Below are positions 58,464 through 64,000 of a stretch of DNA of 64,000 nt, piece after piece (within the stretch, counting starts at the first letter, position 1; the number at the start of each line of letters is the position of its first letter). The notes under the pieces are model-generated. The model saw only the letters and a program-made list of their open reading frames with translations. It did not search any database and was not told where the DNA came from. The stretch is taken from assembly GCF_009663395.1 (NCBI RefSeq), contig NZ_QKNW01000001.1:1116001-1180000 (forward strand), read 5' to 3'. The position numbers and the translations under genes are program-made. This DNA comes from Halosegnis longus. Its GTDB lineage: Archaea; Halobacteriota; Halobacteria; Halobacteriales; Haloarculaceae.

Positions 58464-58524
58464 TACCTGCGATTGTTCGTTCTCGTGAATAAGGGTTCGC
58501 GTAGCGCGGTGAATGTAAAACGAG

Positions 58525-60405
58525 TCAGTCGCTCTCGTTGATGACGCGCGACTCGAAGTCCTCGGGCAGCGATTCGAGGTCGCCGGCCTGCACGCTCCAG
58601 AGGTCGGCGTACAGTCCACCCTCCGCGAGCAGCGTCTCGTGGTCGCCGCGTTCGGTCACTTCCCCGTCTTCCATGACGAGAATCTCGTCGGCCCCTTTCA
58701 CCGTCGAGAGCCGGTGGGCGATGGCGAACGTCGTCCGGTTCGCGGACAGGGAATCGAGCGACTTCTGGATGAGATACTCCGTCTCGGTGTCGACCGCACT
58801 CGTCGCCTCATCGAGGACGAGCAGTTCGGGGTCCTGCAGGACGACGCGCGCGATGGCGATACGCTGGCGCTGGCCGCCCGACAGCTTCACGCCCCGCTCG
58901 CCCACCCGAGTCTCGTACCCGTCCGGGAACGACCGGATGAACTCGTCGGCTTCGGCGGCCGTCGCGGCCTCGCGCACCTGCCGGTCGCTCGCGTCGAAGT
59001 CGCCGTACCGGATGTTGTCGGCGATGGTGCCGTCGAAGAGGAACGTCTCCTGGCCGACGTAGCCGATGTGACTCCGGAGCGATTCGAGTGTCACGTCCCG
59101 GATGTCGTGGTCGTCGACCCGAATCTCGCCGTCGGTCACGTCGTACATCCGGAGCAGGAGCTTGAGCATCGTCGACTTGCCCGCACCGGTGGGGCCGACG
59201 AGCGCGACCGTCTCGCCCGGGGCCGCCTCGAAGCTCACGCCGTCGATGACCGTCTCGGAATCGTCGTACGCGAAGCTCACGTCGTCGTAGACGACCTCTC
59301 CGTCCACGTCGGTGAGTTCGGTGCCGTCCTCGGGGTCGTCGACCTCGACGGGAATGTCCATCAGGCCGAAGACGCGCTCGGAGGAGGCCTTCGCGTTCTC
59401 GTACTGGTCGATGATGTTCGACACCTCGGCCAGCGGCGTCGCGAACCGCTGTGAGAGGAACAGGAAGGAGACGAACGTCCCGACCTGGAGCTGGCCGGTC
59501 GTACCCGGCGGCGCGCCGACGAACAGCCAGTAGCCGCCCACGAGGAAGGTGAGCGAGAAGGAGACGCCGGCGAGCAGTTCCATCCCCGGCCGGTAGAAGT
59601 ACGAGAGCCGGAGCATCGACATCGTGTCCTCGAACAGCTGTTTCGAGGAGCCACGGACGCGTTCGGCCTCGTAGGACTCACTCGCGGTCGTCTTCGTCAG
59701 TTCGATGCCCGCAATCGAGTTCTCCAGTCGCGTGTTGAGCTTTCCCATTGAGGAGCGGCGGGCCGCGTACAGCGGCTCGGCCCGCTTCATGAACCAGTAG
59801 GTGAACGCGGCCATCACGGGTGCGACGAGCAGGGTGACGACCGCGAGATACGCGTTCTCGAGAAAGAGCACGATACCGATACCGAGCAACATCGCGCCGA
59901 GCCGGACCGCGCCGGTGAGCGCGTTGTCCAGAAACATCTCCAGATTCTCCGTGTCCGAGGAGAGAATCGACATCGTCTCGCCGGTCTGTTTGTCGTCGAA
60001 GAAGGACATATCCAGCCGGCTCATCTTCTCGAAGCAGTCCACCCGGACGGCGTGCATCACGCCGTGGGCGAACTCGTTGGCGGCGACGCCGTACACGTAG
60101 GTAAAGATGCCCGTCAGGAGGAACGCGCCGCCGATGAACGCGACCGAGAGCCAGAACAGCGGCTCCTGGCCGGTCGGCAACAGCGACCCCGGCACGAGCG
60201 GGAGCGAGTACGTCTGCCCGTTGAGTCGGTTCACGGCCGCGCCGAGCACGAGCGGCGGCGCGAGCGAGGCGAACTGCGCGAGCAGGTTGGCGACGACCCC
60301 GAGCGCGAACCAGCCGTACCGTGGTTCGCCGTAGGCCGCGAACAGCCGCCGCATCGGTTGGTCCACGTCCGCGCGGTAGCGGTCGAAGACGCTCTCGTCT
60401 GTCAT
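58525..60405 (-). CDS. ABC exporter half-transporter (MsbA/MDR-like)
   Basis: A 626-residue fusion of a six-helix type IV ABC exporter domain (about 25-345) and an ATPase. Walker A GPTGAGKST (about 405), Q-loop GYVGQETFLFDGT, signature LSGGQRQR, Walker B LLVLDEATSAVD and H-loop IAHRLST. It dimerises to export lipid-like or drug-like compounds. The ATG at 60405 (MTDESVFDRY) is chosen; a longer upstream frame overlaps an unrelated gene region. Lies 61 bp upstream of hef on the same strand. Confidence 0.93.
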   Translation of the reverse strand: MTDESVFDRYRADVDQPMRRLFAAYGEPRYGWFALGVVANLLAQFASLAPPLVLGAAVNRLNGQTYSLPLVPGSLLPTGQEPLFWLSVAFIGGAFLLTGIFTYVYGVAANEFAHGVMHAVRVDCFEKMSRLDMSFFDDKQTGETMSILSSDTENLEMFLDNALTGAVRLGAMLLGIGIVLFLENAYLAVVTLLVAPVMAAFTYWFMKRAEPLYAARRSSMGKLNTRLENSIAGIELTKTTASESYEAERVRGSSKQLFEDTMSMLRLSYFYRPGMELLAGVSFSLTFLVGGYWLFVGAPPGTTGQLQVGTFVSFLFLSQRFATPLAEVSNIIDQYENAKASSERVFGLMDIPVEVDDPEDGTELTDVDGEVVYDDVSFAYDDSETVIDGVSFEAAPGETVALVGPTGAGKSTMLKLLLRMYDVTDGEIRVDDHDIRDVTLESLRSHIGYVGQETFLFDGTIADNIRYGDFDASDRQVREAATAAEADEFIRSFPDGYETRVGERGVKLSGGQRQRIAIARVVLQDPELLVLDEATSAVDTETEYLIQKSLDSLSANRTTFAIAHRLSTVKGADEILVMEDGEVTERGDHETLLAEGGLYADLWSVQAGDLESLPEDFESRVINESD

Positions 60406-60483
60406 TACCACGTCTGCGAAACGGCCCCGATTAGGGGTTGTGTTTCCACGACCACTCAAGTGCGGGCCACGCCACACTCCGGT

Positions 60484-60756
60484 ATGGACGCGGCCGCCCT
60501 CGTTGACCGACTCGACCGCTTCGGCGGGAGCGACGCCGAACGCAGAGCCGTCGCCAGACAGGCGCGCGACCTCGCCGACTCGGGGGCCTTCGCCGCCGAC
60601 GAGGGGTACGAGCTCACGCCGGCGGTCGTCGTTGAGCATCTCGCGGACGCCCCCGACGGCGGTCCGGCAGACCGCTGGAACTGGTGGCTCGGCTCGCTGG
60701 AGGCCGCACACGGCGCGTACCGCCGGTTTCAGGTCGAACGCTGGCAGGAGCGGTGA
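60484..60756 (+). CDS. Small uncharacterised helical protein
   Basis: A 90-residue protein. Almost entirely helical by composition, with an aromatic-rich C-terminal half (DRWNWWLGSLEAAHGAYRRF, broken here into its conserved-looking pieces). ATG 60484 follows a TATA-poor gap after the divergent exporter. No family recognised. Confidence 0.62.
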   Translation: MDAAALVDRLDRFGGSDAERRAVARQARDLADSGAFAADEGYELTPAVVVEHLADAPDGGPADRWNWWLGSLEAAHGAYRRFQVERWQER

Positions 60757-60801
60757 GCCGTCGACGGATGGCTTTTTGCTGGCACCGCTCCGAGCCGAAG
60801 T

Positions 60802-61236
60802 ATGGACATCGAGACGGTGCTCGCGCCGGTCGACGGGAGCGACGAGTCGCTGGCCGCCGCCGAGTACGGCCTCGCGGTCGCGGACGCCTACGACGCCTCC
60901 GTCCACGCGCTGTACGTCATCGGCGAGGAGTCGACGGCGGGGCTGAAGGCCGGCGAAATCGAGGAACAGGAGGTCGCCGCCGCCTCCACCGCCTTCATCG
61001 ACGAGATTCGCGCCCGCGCCGGCGACGTGCCCGTCGAGCAGTCGACCACGCACGGCTTCTCGGCCGCGCGGCTCTCACAGCATCCGGGCAGCGTCATCCT
61101 CGACGCCGCCGAGGAAGTCGACGCCGACTTCCTCGTCGTCCCGCGAGAACCGCTCGCCGGCGACCCGACGGCCGTCATCGAGAAGGCGACCGAGTACGTC
61201 ATCGCGTACGCCTCACAGCCCGTCTTATCGGTGTAG
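60802..61236 (+). CDS. Universal stress protein (UspA family)
   Basis: A 144-residue UspA-fold protein. It begins with a VLAPVDGSDES strand-loop (about 6-16), has a middle DASVHALYVIG strand, and ends FLVVPREPLAGDPTAV and ASQPVLSV. The ATP-type loop G-x2-G-x9-G is not clear here (PREPLAGDP), so it may not bind ATP. Separated by 36 bp from the next gene on the same strand. Confidence 0.88.
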   Translation: MDIETVLAPVDGSDESLAAAEYGLAVADAYDASVHALYVIGEESTAGLKAGEIEEQEVAAASTAFIDEIRARAGDVPVEQSTTHGFSAARLSQHPGSVILDAAEEVDADFLVVPREPLAGDPTAVIEKATEYVIAYASQPVLSV

Positions 61237-61272
61237 GCGAACGCTTTTTCACGCCACGCGCGTCCTCCGGGT

Positions 61273-61761
61273 ATGGACGAGTCGACAGCCGCCAACATCG
61301 AGTACGTCGTCGGCGAGGGCATCGTCGAGGGAATCACGGCAAACTGGGAGTCGCTGCTCGCGACCGCCGCCGACGTCGCCGCCGAACTCGACCGCGAGAC
61401 CATCGTCTGTGAGCCGACCGACGTGACCGTCGTTCCGGCGGCCGACCAGTTCGGGCTCACGGCCGTCGTCGACGACGAGACGTTCAGCCGCCTCGACGCG
61501 CTCGACGCCGACGCGTTCGAACCGACCCACGTCGCCCGCGCCGAGAGCGACGGTCTCGTGCTCTTACTCGTCGTCTTCGAGTCGGACGAACAGGCCGTCG
61601 TCCTCCCGCTGTACTACGAGCGCACCGCAGACGCCGAGGGTGTGTTGCGCGACCACGACGAGCTCCCGATTCGGGTCCGGAGTCTCACGGCGCTCGAACC
61701 GGTCTCCTTTCTGCTCGAGTCACCCGAGTACGTCTTCCCCGAGACGCCCCTCGACGACTAG
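61273..61761 (+). CDS. Uncharacterised haloarchaeal protein
   Basis: A 162-residue soluble acidic protein. The second half (about 85-160) alternates strands and helices, including VLLLVVFESDEQAVVLPLYY. It is convergent with DUF5806 with the stops sharing CTAG. No family or function recognised. Confidence 0.68.
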   Translation: MDESTAANIEYVVGEGIVEGITANWESLLATAADVAAELDRETIVCEPTDVTVVPAADQFGLTAVVDDETFSRLDALDADAFEPTHVARAESDGLVLLLVVFESDEQAVVLPLYYERTADAEGVLRDHDELPIRVRSLTALEPVSFLLESPEYVFPETPLDD

Positions 61762-62369
61762 TCGTCGCCGACCTCGTGGACGTGGCCGCACTCGGGACAC
61801 GTCACCTCGTCGTGGCGCAGGCCGGCAGACCGGTCGCGCACCTCGCGCATCACCTCCGAGATTCTGTCCTCGGCGTCGAGTTCCTCGTCGACCGTCAGCT
61901 CAACTCCTTCCACTTCGAGCAGGAACTTCGCCACCTCCGTCACCTCGTACATCAGATCGTCCAGCTCCTCGGCGGTGAAGAAGTCACACATCGCGCCGTA
62001 GAGGAACGTTGCACCGGCCTTCTGCACCTTCTCCTCGAAGGAGGCCCGCGCCTGGTTCACGGCCTGCGGGGAGTAGGTGTCCGTCATGAATGGAACGAGC
62101 TCGGGCAGATTCTCGCCGATTTTCGTCATCTCGACGCCCGTCTCGGTGCGGAAGTCGGCACACAGCCGGGCGATGGCCCACTCGCGGGCGGTGATGTATG
62201 TGCGGTCGCGCAGGAACTCGTTCGCGCGGTCGTAGGTCGCGCCGTCGATCTTCGAAAAGCGGGCGTACTCCTGTACGTCCTCGGGCACGTCCGCGTCTTC
62301 CGGCTCCTCGCGCTCGGCTTCGACGCGTTCGACCGCCGGCGTCGGCTCCTCCTCGGGCGTCTCTGTCAT
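61758..62369 (-). CDS. DUF5806 family protein with zinc-ribbon tail
   Basis: A 203-residue protein of the haloarchaeal DUF5806 family. An acidic N-terminus (about 1-35) precedes a helical core (TYITAREWAIARLCADFRTETG and MCDFFTAEELDDLMYEVTEVAKF, in parts), and the last 15 residues carry CPECGHVH, a probable zinc site. The stop forms CTAG with the convergent gene. Function unknown. Confidence 0.75.
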   Translation of the reverse strand: MTETPEEEPTPAVERVEAEREEPEDADVPEDVQEYARFSKIDGATYDRANEFLRDRTYITAREWAIARLCADFRTETGVEMTKIGENLPELVPFMTDTYSPQAVNQARASFEEKVQKAGATFLYGAMCDFFTAEELDDLMYEVTEVAKFLLEVEGVELTVDEELDAEDRISEVMREVRDRSAGLRHDEVTCPECGHVHEVGDD

Positions 62370-62420
62370 GGCTGAAACTCCAGTACGACGGCGAAAAAGC
62401 GTGTCGCCCGCCCGCCGCAG

Positions 62421-62759
62421 TTATCGACGCTCGCGGTTTAGCTCTCGCTCGATTGAGTCGGTCGCCTCGTCGTCGGTCTCTATCAGCCGTTCGAGTCGGT
62501 GTTCGAACTCCTCGTCGGTCAGTTCGCCGTCGGCGTACCGGCGCTTGAGCCGGTCGACCGGGTCCTCGGGCGTCTCCGCTCCCTCTTCCTCCTCGTCGTC
62601 GGTGAGAATCCCGACGAGCGGCAGGACGACGGCGAAGCCGACGACCCAGACAATCCAGAACCACTCGACACCCAGAAAGAGGGCCGTCATGCCGAGACCC
62701 AAAATCAGGAACACGGTCACGCCGGCGATGTCCTCTCGCGCGTTCGAGACGACTCCCAT
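62421..62759 (-). CDS. Two-helix membrane protein with SHOCT domain
   Basis: A 112-residue protein. Two hydrophobic segments (about 12-28 and 32-50) lead into an acidic linker and the C-terminal SHOCT domain: RLKRRYADGELTDEEFEHRLERL. SHOCT modules are common C-terminal helices of short membrane or phage-related proteins and are thought to mediate oligomerisation. It is divergent from the UspA gene that begins at 62841. Confidence 0.82.
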   Translation of the reverse strand: MGVVSNAREDIAGVTVFLILGLGMTALFLGVEWFWIVWVVGFAVVLPLVGILTDDEEEEGAETPEDPVDRLKRRYADGELTDEEFEHRLERLIETDDEATDSIERELNRERR

Positions 62760-62840
62760 AACTGGGTCTCCGTAGCTCGGAACAAAAAGCTCGTGCTCAC
62801 CGCCGGGACTCTTTTAAGACCTCCAGGCGTCACCGACCCC

Positions 62841-63209
62841 ATGAACGTCCTGCTTGGCATCGGCGGGAGCGAGGACTCCTTTCGCGCCCTCGATAAGACA
62901 ATCGACCGGGCACAGGAGGCCGGCGACTCGCTGACCGTCGCCATCCTCGAGAACCCCGACTCCGACCCCGACCCCGACGACCTCGCCGAGCGCGCACGCG
63001 CGGCACTCGACGACGCCGGGCTCGACCCCGACGTGCACATCCTCGAAGGCCACGCCGGCAGCCAACTCGTCGAGTTCGCAGAGCGCGAGGGGTACGAACT
63101 CATCGTCCTCGGGGGCGGTGAGACCAGCCCGCTCGGGAAGGTCCAGCTCGGCTCCATCGCGGAGTTCGTCCTGTTGAACGCCACTGTCTCGGTCACCTTG
63201 GTCCGATGA
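62841..63209 (+). CDS. Universal stress protein (UspA family), compact
   Basis: A 122-residue UspA protein, shorter than the copy at 60802. It starts NVLLGIGGSEDS and ends with the ATP-binding type loop GGGETSPLGKVQLGSIAEFVL (G-x2-G-x9-G/S-like) followed by ATVSVTLV. The ATG at 62841 begins this; longer in-frame starts run into the divergent SHOCT gene. The GNAT gene starts four bases before its stop (ATGA), so the two are coupled. Confidence 0.85.
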   Translation: MNVLLGIGGSEDSFRALDKTIDRAQEAGDSLTVAILENPDSDPDPDDLAERARAALDDAGLDPDVHILEGHAGSQLVEFAEREGYELIVLGGGETSPLGKVQLGSIAEFVLLNATVSVTLVR

Positions 63210-63751
63210 GTCGCATCTACCCCGACGAGGTCGCCGGACCGTACGACCCGCCCCCGCGCTCGTTCACCGACAAGGCCGGCCGCGACATCCAGATTCGCCG
63301 CTTCGACGACGACATGGCGGCGCTCGTCTCGATGTATCTCGACTTCGACCCCGACGACCGCGCCCAGGGGATCCCCCCGACGACCGACGAGCAGATTCGC
63401 GAGTGGCTCGACACCATCGTCACCGAGGAGGGCGTCAACGTCATCGCGTGGCACGACGGCGACGCCGTCGGCCACGCCACCCTCGTCCCGGACTTCGATG
63501 ACAACGAGGGGACGGAGGGACTCGACGAGTTCGAGCTCGCCATCTTCGTCCTCGCGGAGTACCAGGAGTCGGGCATCGGCTCACAGCTCATCACCGCGCT
63601 GCTCGGGGCCGGCCGCGAGGCAGAAATCGACCGGGTGTGGCTCACCGTCGAGCGGTGGAACCACGCCGCCGTCGCGCTGTACGAGAAGGTCGGCTTCGAG
63701 CCGTCCGACACCGGCAGCTTCGAGCTGGAGATGGGCGCGAAGCTACGCTGA
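63206..63751 (+). CDS. GNAT family N-acetyltransferase
   Basis: A 181-residue acetyltransferase. The acetyl-CoA loop is in VLAEYQESGIGSQLITALLG (Q/R-x-x-G-x-G/A form, about 114-130), followed by VWLTVERWNHAAVALYEKVGFE, the usual fourth motif. The acceptor is unknown. Coupled to the UspA gene (start within its stop). The 3' end overlaps the convergent amidohydrolase by 9 bases. Confidence 0.88.
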   Translation: MSRIYPDEVAGPYDPPPRSFTDKAGRDIQIRRFDDDMAALVSMYLDFDPDDRAQGIPPTTDEQIREWLDTIVTEEGVNVIAWHDGDAVGHATLVPDFDDNEGTEGLDEFELAIFVLAEYQESGIGSQLITALLGAGREAEIDRVWLTVERWNHAAVALYEKVGFEPSDTGSFELEMGAKLR

Positions 63752-64000
63752 CCGGACGTTTTCGCCGGCGCGCGACCCGAACTCGCCGTCCTCGTACACG
63801 ACCGACCCGCGCACCAGCGTCAGCGACGGGAACACGCCGTCCATCCCCTCGAAGGGCGTCCACTCGCAGTTCGTATGGAGGGCGTCGCCGCGAATCGCTC
63901 GCGGCTCCGTCCCGACGAGCACGAGGTCGGCGTCGTTGCCTTCCTCGATTCTTCCCTTCCGGTCGAGCCCGAACACGTCGGCCGGAGTCGCCGCCGTGAG
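63743..64000 (-). CDS. pyrC: Dihydroorotase/amidohydrolase, C-terminal part (cut by window edge)
   Basis: The last 85 codons of a gene running off the right edge. TPADVFGLDRKGRIEEGNDADLVLV, in parts, and ALHTNCEWTPFEGMDGVFP followed by VRGSVVYEDGE are the C-terminal signature of dihydroorotase-like amidohydrolases: the last metal-barrel strands and the beta-sandwich return. Dihydroorotase is preferred over allantoinase or dihydropyrimidinase, mainly for the C.W.P.EG block. It overlaps the GNAT gene by 9 bases. Confidence 0.8.
   Translation of the reverse strand, partial: LTAATPADVFGLDRKGRIEEGNDADLVLVGTEPRAIRGDALHTNCEWTPFEGMDGVFPSLTLVRGSVVYEDGEFGSRAGENVRSA

Noticed and set aside
60406-61053. 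A longer N-terminus for the ABC exporter
   Set aside because: The upstream frame overlaps well-formed plus-strand genes and adds low-complexity sequence ahead of a normal start (MTDESVFDRY).

Overview
The window comes from a halophilic archaeon (class Halobacteria). The genes are GC-rich and encode very acidic proteins. The rRNA operon has tandem archaeal promoters and bulge-helix-bulge processing stems. Archaeal-type translation and repair genes are present (NMD3, Hel308, Hef, KEOPS Cgi121, aCPSF2, chromosomal protein MC1), alongside many small haloarchaea-specific families. Genus cannot be fixed from reading alone. No insertion sequence, prophage or CRISPR array was seen; this reads as core chromosome.

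Region by region. 1-980 is a probable replication origin of the oriC1 type. Two origin recognition boxes lie in inverted orientation (51-78 and 306-333) around an AT-rich palindrome, followed by a six-copy 15-bp tandem repeat (618-707). 981-3190 is arvABC (also called oapABC), the GTPase operon known to sit beside haloarchaeal oriC1 and reported to drive extracellular vesicle formation. 3.2-6.8 kb holds small conserved haloarchaeal genes. 6813-7598 is non-coding and packed with hairpins, including a dispersed repeat whose second, inverted copy lies at 20514-20578. 7.6-12.6 kb holds pheST, pyrD, a small AbrB-like protein and MC1. 12.6-18.5 kb is a full rRNA operon (16S, tRNA-Ala, 23S, 5S) with a terminator, then tRNA-Cys. 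It is transcribed away from the origin.

18.8-43.6 kb is a mosaic of housekeeping genes: aCPSF2, nitrite/sulfite reductase, tRNA-Lys, a RecJ-like DHH exonuclease, NifU, an MFS permease, a class V aminotransferase, NAD-dependent DNA ligase, a PHP phosphoesterase, a Rad3-like helicase, the NMD3-Taw2 pair, malate dehydrogenase, a [3Fe-4S] ferredoxin and the Hel308-Cgi121 pair. Many very small genes lie between them, several apparently leaderless.

43.9-51.4 kb is a five-gene dipeptide/oligopeptide ABC importer operon. Its substrate-binding lipoprotein (43883-45757) has its family domain order swapped. The module that normally forms the C-terminal third follows the lipobox directly, and the normal N-terminal two thirds comes last and ends at the old internal junction. 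This apparent circular permutation is the most unusual observation here. 51.4-64 kb carries a CBS protein, glycyl-tRNA synthetase, a SEC59-like kinase, a zinc-ribbon repeat protein, the helicase-nuclease Hef, an ABC exporter, two UspA proteins, a GNAT acetyltransferase and the C-terminal end of dihydroorotase.

Recurring organisation: tight operons with 1-8 nt overlaps, and five convergent gene pairs that share a palindromic stop (CTAG or TTAA).
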